NCBI GenBank assembly: GCA_029256345.1
Contig: JAQSYC010000010.1
Coordinates: 1 to 19,955, forward strand
Length of the DNA: 19,955 nucleotides
Direction of reading: 5' to 3'
From: Clostridia bacterium
Lineage (GTDB): Bacteria; Bacillota; Clostridia; Lachnospirales; Cellulosilyticaceae
In this document: in pieces, positions 1-6,424 of the stretch
Layout: each line of letters begins with the position of its first letter
Position numbering within the stretch: position 1 is the first letter of the stretch
The notes under the pieces: generated by a model
Database searches by the model: none
What the model saw: the letters and a program-made list of their open reading frames with translations, nothing else
What the model was told of the DNA's origin: nothing
Translations under genes and position numbers: made by a program

Positions 1-227
1 AGGCAGTACAGAAACTTGTATTAGTTGATATCATAGGAAATCCAGCAGCATGGTCAAGAGTAGATAAGATTAACCTCAAGAACGTACCAGCTTTGCTTAT
101 TAAACTTGGTGGAGTGGATAAGCTTGTTAAGGATGGCATTATAGGAAGTGAAAATTTATGGGTAAGTGGAAAGTATACTGTAGATCACGTAAAAAGTTTG
201 ATTGTAAAAGTTGCTAGTAGAATTTAA
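1..227 (+). CDS. C-terminal end of an unidentified protein (cut by window edge)
   Basis: An open frame runs from the window edge (first full codon at base 3) to a TAA at 225-227, giving 74 residues; the other two plus frames hit stops within 30 bases. The residues read as a plausible soluble domain with charged and aliphatic positions alternating. It includes a segment of the type LVKDGIIGSENLWVSGKY followed by a helical tail ending in KVASRI. This resembles, from memory only, short C-terminal modules on some clostridial secreted or stalk-domain proteins; I cannot name the family with confidence. The next gene on the same strand encodes a secreted stalk-domain protein with its own promoter, so the two need not be co-transcribed. 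Confidence 0.6.
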   Translation, partial: AVQKLVLVDIIGNPAAWSRVDKINLKNVPALLIKLGGVDKLVKDGIIGSENLWVSGKYTVDHVKSLIVKVASRI

Positions 228-302
228 AAAGAGAAAGTAGTATCTGCAAAGGTACATAATATTCAATATCTATGTTATTGTTTGAATGTTATGATGATTG
301 AT

Positions 303-331
303 TTGTAATCAATATATGTCTATGATATAAT
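303..331 (+). promoter_or_regulatory. Sigma-A type promoter of the stalk-domain gene
   Basis: TTGTAA (303-308) and a perfect TATAAT (326-331) are separated by 17 bases, the optimal spacing for the housekeeping sigma factor. Transcription would start near 338, giving a leader of roughly 27 bases with an AAGGAG-type ribosome binding site (353-359) before the ATG at 365. Confidence 0.65.
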
Positions 332-364
332 TTAGTCTAAATAAATAGTAAAAAGGAGAAAATT

Positions 365-997
365 ATGAAATTAAACTGTAGATTAGTAGTCGTTCTGGCG
401 TTAATAGCCTTGTCTTCCTCAAATATATTGGCGAGCACAGTGGGTACAGATTTTAAGGTTGAATATCAAGTTGCCGTAACAGATCAGGAACTTCTAAATG
501 CTGTAGATCGTATTATTGCGCTCGAACAAGCTAAAAAAGACCACAAATTATTACAAGATATAGCTGAAAGGGATTATATCAATAAATATTCGGGAAATAT
601 TGAGAAAGAAATATCTATTTTTCTAAACGATTCACCTATTAGTGTTTCAGTAAACCCAGTGATGGAGAATGGAACGGTTCTTGTACCTATGAGAAATATA
701 TTTGAAGCTTTAGGGTTTAATATTACATGGGATAGTAAAACAAATAGTATTCAAGCATCTACTGAAAAGACCACAATAAATCTCACTGTAGGAAGTAGCA
801 GGGCTACAGTAAATACTACGGAGAAAATATTATCTTCTGTTCCTCAAAACATCAATGGCAGTATTATGGTTCCTTTAAGATTTATATCCGAAGCAGCTGG
901 TTATGCTGTGAAATGGGATAGCACCAATAAGAAAATTTTTATCACAACTCAAACAAATACTTACGAGGACGCTGTGGAGTATTTTGAAAATAAATAA
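365..997 (+). CDS. Secreted stalk-domain (copper amine oxidase N-terminal-like) protein
   Basis: The 210-residue product starts with a Sec signal peptide: basic MKLNCR, a hydrophobic core to about residue 22, and small residues around ILAST. There is no lipobox cysteine, so it is probably released or held on the wall by other means. Residues 30-75 are charged and probably helical. From about residue 82 there is a typical stalk domain (Pfam Cu_amine_oxidN1): a strand with ISIFLNDSPI, then VLVPMRNIFEALGFNITWD, a second half with SIMVPLRFISEAAGYAVKWD, and a closing KKIFITTQ strand. In Clostridia and Paenibacilli this domain occurs on many exported proteins, usually as an accessory module; no catalytic domain is present here and no specific activity can be assigned. 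AAAAGGAGAA before the ATG supports this start. Confidence 0.85.
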   Translation: MKLNCRLVVVLALIALSSSNILASTVGTDFKVEYQVAVTDQELLNAVDRIIALEQAKKDHKLLQDIAERDYINKYSGNIEKEISIFLNDSPISVSVNPVMENGTVLVPMRNIFEALGFNITWDSKTNSIQASTEKTTINLTVGSSRATVNTTEKILSSVPQNINGSIMVPLRFISEAAGYAVKWDSTNKKIFITTQTNTYEDAVEYFENK

Positions 998-1227
998 GTT
1001 CTAAAAAGTCTTTAAACATTGAGGTTACATAGGTCTTAATCGAGAATATGTAAACAATATAAACTTAATTCAGTCTCAACTACTTTACACACGCTGAATT
1101 AAGCGTTCATACAGTGGTTCTTAGTTTTGTTTTTTGACGTAATTTTCACTTAATCTTAATTAAATTAACTCAAAGATTTGACTTTTTGAGTAATATGATG
1201 TAAGAGAAATATAATGGAGGTTTAAGG
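998..1227. other. Intergenic region with an inverted repeat
   Basis: This 230-base AT-rich gap holds no open frame that looks coding. CTTAATTCAG (1064-1073) is matched exactly by CTGAATTAAG (1094-1103), a 10-bp stem with a 20-base loop. The right arm can alternatively form a small CGCT/AGCG hairpin (1092-1105). A T-rich run follows only about 20 bases later (1125-1137), so this is at best a poor terminator for the stalk-domain gene. A TTGACT hexamer at 1178-1183 has no convincing -10 partner. Confidence 0.4.
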
Positions 1228-1715
1228 ATGAGAAAAAGGATATTGGCAGTATTATTAATATTAGTATCTATATTAAGTTTAGCAGGGTGCTCACAAGACA
1301 AACCCAGTTAATAAAGAAAAGTAACGAATCATTGACATATAAGATAGGGGAAGTATCTATTGACGGCGAGACAGCTATTGTTAATGTTTCATGTACATAT
1401 GGTGATGTTAAGGCAATATTTGGAGTTGCTTTTTCTGAGTATATGCAAAAAGCAATTGCAGCTGCCTTTAGCGAAACCCCTCCAAGTGAAGAAGAAATTG
1501 ATAAAATGCTCTCAGATGAAATAGTCTCTGCTTTAAATAGTACGCCACCAACAGAGCACTCTGCTGAATTAAAAGTGAATTGCATTAAAACGGATGGTAA
1601 ATGGGCGATTGATACAAGTACAGAGAATACAGAATTAGCAGATGTGCTTACTGGCAATCTCGTATCTACATTTACTGAAATGGCTAAAGATAAAATCAGT
1701 AAATCAAAGGGATAG
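1228..1715 (+). pseudogene. Frameshifted, internally deleted lipoprotein gene
   Basis: ATG at 1228, preceded by TGGAGG (1215-1220), opens a lipoprotein signal peptide: MRKR, a hydrophobic core and the lipobox LAGC with cysteine 20. This frame stops at TAA 1309-1311 after only 27 residues. The body of the protein continues in a different frame (about 1290-1715), starting near QLIKKSNESLTYKIGEV and ending KISKSKG. That body looks like the C-terminal half of a small clostridial lipoprotein of the NTF2-like DUF4878/DUF5105 sort. The family assignment is from memory and is inference. The usual N-terminal half of such a domain is missing between the two parts, so an out-of-frame internal deletion is more likely than a simple one-base error. 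The body frame has an ATG at 1287 but no ribosome binding site there. A good terminator follows directly. Confidence 0.6.
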
Positions 1716-1738
1716 GCACAGCCTACCCTTGTTTTTTT
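1707..1738 (+). terminator. Rho-independent terminator of the lipoprotein gene
   Basis: AAGGG-A-TAGGC (1707-1717) pairs with GCCTACCCTT (1721-1730) across a 3-base ACA loop with a single bulged A, followed by G and seven T residues (1732-1738). The stem overlaps the last codons and the TAG stop at 1713-1715. Confidence 0.85.
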
Positions 1739-1759
1739 GACCTATGTTCAGTTAAGTTG

Positions 1760-1930
1760 GACTATGCTTACAGGTGAAAGTCCTGTCTAGGTAATCACCA
1801 AGGAGCCTATTAACTAATCAGTGTCGTAACTAACAGAAACGTTAAGTTTGGAGCATGAGGGTAATGTATTTGGAGGAAATACTAGTGAAAATATAAATTG
1901 TAACATTAAGTGAATCCTGCTGTATCGTCA
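1760..1930 (+). mobile_element. Probable group II intron RNA remnant
   Basis: No protein is encoded here, but the sequence has hallmarks of group II intron domain I. AGGTGAAAGTCCTG (1772-1785) forms an ACAGG/CCTGT hairpin, followed by GTAATCACCAAGGAGC (about 1791-1806). A TTAACTAATCAGTGTCG stretch comes next, then purine-rich GGAGCATGAGGGTAATG. The GGTGAAAGTCC ... GTAATCACCAAG ... GTGTCG order matches the 5' domain of bacterial group II introns that I recall. The GAATCCTGCTGTATCG at 1913-1928 could be part of a domain IV junction. No reverse transcriptase gene and no recognisable domain V hairpin are present, so this is a dead fragment if the assignment is right. Boundaries are approximate. 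Confidence 0.5.
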
Positions 1931-1956
1931 AAAAAAGACTCTTCTATAAAAGAGTC
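1930..1956 (-). terminator. Terminator on the minus strand, downstream of the PH-domain gene
   Basis: Read on the minus strand, GACTCTT (1956-1950), a 6-base loop and AAGAGTC (1943-1937) form a perfect 7-bp stem followed by seven T residues (complement of A 1936-1930). It lies about 90 bases past the stop of the minus-strand PH-domain gene. A second imperfect hairpin at 1973-2006 lies between them. Confidence 0.65.
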
Positions 1957-2046
1957 AAAGGAAGTAAAAAAGAAGATATCATGCTTTGTATGACAAGGCC
2001 CATCTTTATTTTTCACAATAAAAATTAGGATAAAACAAGTTATGCT

Positions 2047-2421
2047 TTAAAGAATATATTGTCCAATGATTTTATTGAATGATCGAATATCAAAATTTCC
2101 CTTAAATTCAAATTTTACTTTACCTAAACCGCTGAACCATAATTCCATTTCACAATCTAGATCTAACGTACCTGCTGTTTCCACAGAAAATGCTTGAACT
2201 TTACTATAAGGAAGAGAAGTAAAGTCCTTTTTTGAACCTGTAAGACCTTGAACATTAACTGCAATGACACGTTTGTTAGTGAATATAACCATGTCACGTA
2301 TTGTTTTAAATGCTGCAAATACCTGCTCACCATCAATAAGCATAGGTTGTACTAGATTTAGACCTTCATTAATATTTACTGGTTTTAATTTGAGATAGCT
2401 TGAGTTTTTGAAATCAATCAT
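2047..2421 (-). CDS. Bacterial PH-domain protein (bPH_1 type)
   Basis: The 124-residue product is a single bacterial pleckstrin-homology-like domain. Hallmarks are GEQVFAAFKTIRDMVIFTNKRVIAVNVQG (cited in parts: GEQV, then FTNKRVIAVNVQG), the following GSKKDFTSLPYSKVQAFSVETAG, the strand DCEMELWF, and a C-terminal helix FDIRSFNKIIGQYIL. This matches the small cytosolic bPH_1 family, widespread in Firmicutes, whose members form ring-like oligomers in crystals; their cellular role is unknown. There is no signal peptide or membrane segment. On the minus strand, GGAGGA lies 7 bases before the ATG, fixing the start. A TATAAT on the minus strand (2464-2459) is a possible -10 element without a good -35. 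Confidence 0.85.
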   Translation of the reverse strand: MIDFKNSSYLKLKPVNINEGLNLVQPMLIDGEQVFAAFKTIRDMVIFTNKRVIAVNVQGLTGSKKDFTSLPYSKVQAFSVETAGTLDLDCEMELWFSGLGKVKFEFKGNFDIRSFNKIIGQYIL

Positions 2422-2525
2422 AAAAAATCCTCCATTTTTATTTTTTTACTACAGTACAATTATATCATAATTATTTGAGTTGTTATATGTCGGAAACAGT
2501 ATTTTGGATAAAAACGTTAGAATTA

Positions 2526-2997
2526 TTAAAAAATAATTGATGTTTGTAGATAGATACGCATTTTTGTGGGTATTGCATTAAGCACAGCAACTTCATCCAT
2601 ATCCATAATATCTTTCCATTTGATATGATGTTCATTAAATAAAGCTAATATCTTTCCATTTGATATGATGTTCATTAAATAAAGCCCTTAAAGTTGGGTT
2701 TAAAACACTACCTAATACATAACTGTTAATAGCCGCTAAAAAGAATTGTTCAATAGAGACATATGCATTACTCATAGGTGTATAAACACTTTTATTATCT
2801 TTTGAAAAGGGAATGGGGCCAATAATATAAGGACAATTTTTTATTTCATTAAGAGACGAACAGATGTGAGTCTCTTTTGGAATATCTGGGTGGTTCAATC
2901 CGTAAATAAAAACATCCAATCCTTTTTCGACAAGAAGCTGACATAATCGTACAAATCTTAAGTCTCCACCGACTATAGCCACTGAAATGTTATTCAT
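2526..2997 (-). pseudogene. dpaA: Remnant of dipicolinate synthase subunit A (N-terminal domain), disrupted by a 40-bp duplication
   Basis: The intact reading frame from ATG 2997 (preceded by GGAGGAATGAAAC) gives only 120 residues, ending at 2635. It starts with NISVAIVGGDLRFVRL, a Rossmann-type start as in DpaA/SpoVFA, and contains the SVYTPMSNAYVSIEQFF region typical of the DpaA N-terminal domain. The last residues SFI are an artefact of an exact 40-bp tandem repeat (2606-2685). If one copy is removed, the frame continues after HHIKWKDI as MDMDEVAVLNAIPT, which matches the IAIYNSIPT-type motif of Bacillus SpoVFA, and then stops at 2526-2528 (143 residues). A functional DpaA is about 290-300 residues, so the NAD(P)-binding C-terminal domain is absent as well. 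DpaA works with DpaB to make dipicolinate in the mother cell; this copy cannot do so. It could alternatively be expressed as a truncated domain, which I consider unlikely. Confidence 0.75.
2606..2685. repeat. Exact 40-bp tandem duplication (two copies)
   Basis: Copy one is 2606-2645 and copy two 2646-2685; each begins TAATATCTTTCCATTTGATA and ends AAATAAAGC, with no mismatch. Forty is not a multiple of three, so the duplication shifts the frame of the dpaA remnant. The identity of the copies indicates a recent event or an assembly artefact. Confidence 0.95.
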
Positions 2998-3144
2998 GTT
3001 TCATTCCTCCAGCCCATTTTAAATGTCTGTATTATAGAGTATGAGATTTCTTAAATGAATGTGCTTGTATTTAAAGTGTTAATTTTCACCCTGTAATGGA
3101 CTAAAGTAATACCTGTCCAACGGTAGAAAAATCTTATATCACTT

Positions 3145-4128
3145 TTACTGATTAGTGATTTGAGAAATGTTTTTAAGCATGATGGACAATGTTCCATCGG
3201 GGTTATTAATAAATTCGATATAATCTGTATTATTAAAGATAGGTACTGGGAACTTCAGTTCAATCCCCATATCTGTTTTTAATTTGTGTGAAGCAAATTT
3301 ACGCGTTAGATTGGATTGAGAAACTTCAAGTGTGGTTTCATCAAGTCCAGCTTCCTCTAATTTGTCAATACATTGCTCATAGACCTCTTTATCCTTTCCA
3401 AACGTTTTTTCTATAATTTTTTGAATAGGAATAGTCTGTGTCTCCGTAAGGCTTTCAGATATATTATTTTTGAGCTCAGACAAAGCTTCTACCGTATTAT
3501 CATAATGTGCTTCAATAATCTCAGAAGCTATATCTTCAATAACTTGCAAAGTTTCTTTAATGGACATGGAAGTCTCACAGTTATACAGCAGCGGTAAGTA
3601 ATTGGCCTTAGACTGATCTAACAAAACAACTTCAAAAGTATTCATATCAATAATAATAGCTTCATCAACTTGTTTGCCTGTGGTAGGGAAAATGCCTTTA
3701 TGTTTGATAATCTTTGTCATAATACCTTCGGCAGTTGTCTCTACATAGTGTGTAAAGGCTTCTTTGTAGTTGAGTTTGAGAATAGCTGTAAAAGCACGCT
3801 CATTGAGGGTAAAATACGTCATTAATAGATCCCCTGAAGGAATATTGCCATATTCAGTGATATACGCAAAATATTTTTGAGCCAATTCACAGGACATCGT
3901 ATAAAAATCTTCTTGATTGGGGGCCAGGGCGAAGTCCGGCATAAACTGAGTACCTTCTTTTAAATAAGCTTTGGAACTGGCAGGACTGTCAAACACTTTC
4001 AAAATATGCTTAGTGATAAAAGCTTCTATCTCATCATTTAGCACCAATAATTTTGTTGATAAAACTGGCATAGTCATTGTTGCATCTAAAACATGAATAA
4101 TTGTATAGTCAAAAGTTATACTCATCAT
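3145..4128 (-). CDS. Nucleoid-associated protein (NdpA / 37-kDa family)
   Basis: About 327 residues, with the features of the NA37/NdpA family (Pfam PF04245): an N-terminal YTIIHVLDATMTMPVLS segment, a central AEGIMTKIIKHKGIFPTTG, KQVDEAIIIDMNTFEVVLLD, and the C-terminal YIEFINNPDGTLSIMLKNI. E. coli NdpA (YejK) associates with the nucleoid; the role in Clostridia is not established. The protein is soluble. The frame extends upstream to an ATG at 4179, but that ATG lies inside a large palindrome without a ribosome binding site. AAAGGATGG just before the paired ATG codons (4128 and 4125) favours one of these. It is transcribed away from the opp operon. Confidence 0.85.
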   Translation of the reverse strand: MMSITFDYTIIHVLDATMTMPVLSTKLLVLNDEIEAFITKHILKVFDSPASSKAYLKEGTQFMPDFALAPNQEDFYTMSCELAQKYFAYITEYGNIPSGDLLMTYFTLNERAFTAILKLNYKEAFTHYVETTAEGIMTKIIKHKGIFPTTGKQVDEAIIIDMNTFEVVLLDQSKANYLPLLYNCETSMSIKETLQVIEDIASEIIEAHYDNTVEALSELKNNISESLTETQTIPIQKIIEKTFGKDKEVYEQCIDKLEEAGLDETTLEVSQSNLTRKFASHKLKTDMGIELKFPVPIFNNTDYIEFINNPDGTLSIMLKNISQITNQ

Positions 4129-4139
4129 AAACCATCCTT

Positions 4140-4205
4140 TAAAATATAAAATTGCAGGATACTGCTTGATAGCTATCACACGGTATCCTGCAATTTTATA
4201 TTTTA
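4140..4205. repeat. 66-bp near-perfect palindrome in the ndpA leader
   Basis: Bases 4140-4164 are the inverse complement of 4181-4205 with a single mismatch (4163/4182). The centre contains the perfect 12-bp palindrome TGATAGCTATCA (4167-4178), so only three of 33 pairs fail over the whole element. The arms combine a GC-containing core (GCAGGATAC/GTATCCTGC) with an AT-only outer part (AAAATATAAAATT). In RNA of either strand the core hairpin would be followed by a U-rich stretch, so it could act as a bidirectional terminator or attenuator. On the minus strand it ends directly before the AAAGGATGG ribosome binding site of the NdpA gene. A small ACTCG/CGAGT hairpin (4205-4220) abuts it. Confidence 0.9.
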
Positions 4206-4663
4206 CTCGAATGAGCGAGTTATGTATAGTAGTATGAGTATTTAAATTGACAGCAGGGCAGTCTAATCATAAACATAGGGTTTTAAGTTTTTTTGATGGC
4301 TCTCCTAGAAAAAATTTCTTTTGAATTACTGGATAATATTAAAAGTTAGTTAAATTATGTTGAGTTTTTAGATAAAAAAGTGTAATATAACTTTATATAT
4401 GATCGGTTATGTAAGGCTATTGTAATTCATAAAAGAGTAGATTTTTATAATATTTTCTTATTTTTTCGGTGTTTAATTCATTTTTTTTTATTTAGTACTG
4501 CAGGAATGAGGCATTTAAATAGTGTTGAATTTTATGTAAACTATTTTGAATGAGTGAATCCAGATTAAATCATATTATACGATTGACTCACAGGAATAAA
4601 CAATACTATGTAGCTGATTAAGTATACTATAAGAAAAAAATAATTTAAAGGAGGAGTTAAAAA
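4206..4663 (+). promoter_or_regulatory. AT-rich region upstream of oppA, with possible promoters
   Basis: This 458-base stretch holds no convincing gene on either strand. A TTGACT at 4583-4588 with TATGTA at 4607-4612 (18-base spacing) is the nearest promoter candidate for oppA. A perfect TTGACA at 4247-4252 has only a weak -10 (TAAACA, 4270-4275). A 7-bp inverted repeat AAATAGT (4517-4523)/ACTATTT (4540-4546) lies between them. No riboswitch or T-box signature is recognisable. Confidence 0.4.
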
Positions 4664-6346
4664 ATGAAAAGAAAATTATTTGCCCTTGCTCTTGGTGTTG
4701 TTCTTGCAGCAACTTCATTAGTTGGTTGTGGCAGCGGTAACGGCACTACAAGTCCGGAAAAAGGTACTGAGAATAGCACTGAAGGTGGCGGTGAAAGCGG
4801 CAGTACAACAGAAAAAATTGCAAGTCTTGTATCTGGTGGTGAACCTGGTTCACTTCATCCAGCTTTATCACAAGGCACTCATGAGTCAGTTATTTTGGAC
4901 CATATCTTTGAGGGTCTTATGAAAAGGAATCAAGAAGAAGAAATCGTTCCCGGGATGGCAGAAAAGTTTGAGTTAAGCGATGACAAATTAACTTATACTT
5001 TTACGCTTCGCGATGACATAAAATGGTCCAATGGTGATCCAGTAGTTGCCGGTGACTTTGAATTTGCATGGAAACATGCCCTTGATCCAAACACAGCTTC
5101 TGAATATGCTTATCAGCTTTATTATTTAGTGGGTGGTGAAGCATTTAACAGTGCTGACGTAAGTGCTGTTTCAGAAGATGAACTTAAAGCATTAGAAGAT
5201 GCAGTAGGGGTAAAAGCTACTGATGATAAGACACTTGTTGTACAACTTAATCAACCAGTTCCTTATTTCACAGAATTATGTGCATTCTATACTTATTATC
5301 CAGTTAATGCAAAACTAGAAGCAGAAAATCCTGATTGGGCACTGGACGGCGCAACGCATGTATCCAATGGACCTTTCTCAATTACTGAGTGGAACCACGA
5401 TCAAAATGTTAAAGTAGTAAAAAATGAAAACTACTACAATAAGGATGCTGTAAAACTTTCAGGCATCAACTTTATTATTTCAGAAGATTTAAATACAGAT
5501 TGGCAGATGTATGAGAACAATGAAATCCAAGCAAATTATAACTTACCTCCAGATGTACTTGGCAAACTTAAGGCAGAAAACAATCCAGAACTTGTTATCC
5601 CAACAGAGCTTGCAACTTATTTCTATCGTTTTAATACAACTAAGAAACCTTTTAACAACTTAAAAGTTCGTAAAGCACTTAGTATGGCCGTTGATCGTCA
5701 AACACTTATTGATGAAGTCGTTCAAGGTGGTCAGCTGCCAGCTTATGCCATTGTACCAGGCGGCGTAGCTGATGCTGAAGGAGATTTTAGAGAAAATGGC
5801 GGAGACTATTTTGCTGAAAACTTAGAAGAAGCTAAAACACTCCTTGCAGAAGGACTTAAAGAAGAAGGCATGGACTCATTAAGCTTCTCTATTGTTTACA
5901 ATACAAGTGAAGCTCATAAAAAAATTGCAGAAGCTATTCAGGCAATGTGGGCAGAGCTTGGGGTAGATGTTCAGCTTGAAAATGTAGAATTCCAAGTGAA
6001 AATTGACAGAGAACACCAATTAGACTATGAAGTTTCAAGAGCTGGCTGGATTGGCGACTATGTAGATCCTAACACATTCTTAGATATGTTTACTTCATGG
6101 AGTTCACAAAATGATACAGGTTGGACTAGCCCAGAATATGATGAACTGATCAAAAAAGCAGCTTCAGAATTTGATGTAGCTAAACGTATGGAATATCTCC
6201 ATTCAGCAGAAAAAATGTTTATGGAAAATCTTCCTGTTTTACCGATTTACTACTACACAAGACCTATGACAGTTAAACCTAACTTAACGGGCACCTTTAA
6301 ACCAGTTAACCGTGAGATTAATCTTACTTATGCAGATTTACAATAA
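4664..6346 (+). CDS. oppA: Oligopeptide-binding lipoprotein of ABC importer
   Basis: The 560-residue protein has a lipoprotein signal peptide (MKRK, hydrophobic core, lipobox LVGC with cysteine 22) and a Gly/Ser/Thr/Glu-rich linker to about residue 50. The rest is a full-length class C solute-binding domain (SBP_bac_5). Supporting segments are SGGEPGSLHPALSQGTHE, FEGLMKRNQEE, TYTFTLRDDIKWSNGDPV, the FRFNTTKKPFNN-type YRFNTTKKPFNNLKVRKALS, and a C-terminal LPVLPIYYYTRPM. It captures peptides outside the membrane and delivers them to OppBC. AAGGAGGAG (4648-4656) precedes the ATG. It is the first gene of oppABCDF and is separated from oppB by a long hairpin, which probably gives the receptor more transcript than the channel. 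The exact substrate range (oligo- or dipeptide) cannot be read from the sequence. Confidence 0.93.
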   Translation: MKRKLFALALGVVLAATSLVGCGSGNGTTSPEKGTENSTEGGGESGSTTEKIASLVSGGEPGSLHPALSQGTHESVILDHIFEGLMKRNQEEEIVPGMAEKFELSDDKLTYTFTLRDDIKWSNGDPVVAGDFEFAWKHALDPNTASEYAYQLYYLVGGEAFNSADVSAVSEDELKALEDAVGVKATDDKTLVVQLNQPVPYFTELCAFYTYYPVNAKLEAENPDWALDGATHVSNGPFSITEWNHDQNVKVVKNENYYNKDAVKLSGINFIISEDLNTDWQMYENNEIQANYNLPPDVLGKLKAENNPELVIPTELATYFYRFNTTKKPFNNLKVRKALSMAVDRQTLIDEVVQGGQLPAYAIVPGGVADAEGDFRENGGDYFAENLEEAKTLLAEGLKEEGMDSLSFSIVYNTSEAHKKIAEAIQAMWAELGVDVQLENVEFQVKIDREHQLDYEVSRAGWIGDYVDPNTFLDMFTSWSSQNDTGWTSPEYDELIKKAASEFDVAKRMEYLHSAEKMFMENLPVLPIYYYTRPMTVKPNLTGTFKPVNREINLTYADLQ

Positions 6347-6350
6347 TTAA

Positions 6351-6399
6351 ATAGACTTTAATAGAGGCCTCATTTTTATGAGGCTCTATTAAAGTCTAT
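6351..6399 (+). terminator. Long intra-operon hairpin between oppA and oppB
   Basis: ATAGACTTTAATAGAG (6351-6366) plus CCTCAT (6368-6373) pairs with ATGAGG (6378-6383) plus CTCTATTAAAGTCTAT (6384-6399). The result is a 22-bp stem with one bulged G (6367) and a TTTT loop. No T-run follows, so it is more likely a 3' stabiliser of oppA mRNA or a leaky attenuator than a full terminator. The ribosome binding site of oppB (AGGAAGG, 6411-6417) follows closely. Confidence 0.8.
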
Positions 6400-6424
6400 A
6401 GATAACTTAGAGGAAGGTGATAAG

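Noticed and set aside
1268..1657. Minus-strand open frame of 129 residues
   Set aside because: It is antisense to the lipoprotein body, has no ribosome binding site, and its composition (low-complexity Ser/Leu) is that of a shadow frame.
1973..2006. Imperfect hairpin between the PH-domain gene and its terminator
   Set aside because: AAGAT/ATCTT with an inner TTGT/ACAA stem has large internal loops; it might be a weak minus-strand terminator, but the perfect stem with seven T residues at 1930-1956 is the better candidate.
4129..4179. Longer N-terminus for the NdpA protein, starting at ATG 4179
   Set aside because: The extra 17 residues are encoded inside the 66-bp palindrome, there is no ribosome binding site before 4179, and AAAGGATGG is placed for the inner ATG codons.
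4313..4327. Possible CodY box AATTTCTTTTGAATT upstream of oppA
   Set aside because: It differs from the AATTTTCWGAAAATT consensus at 5 of 15 positions, including most of the centre, which is expected by chance in such AT-rich DNA.
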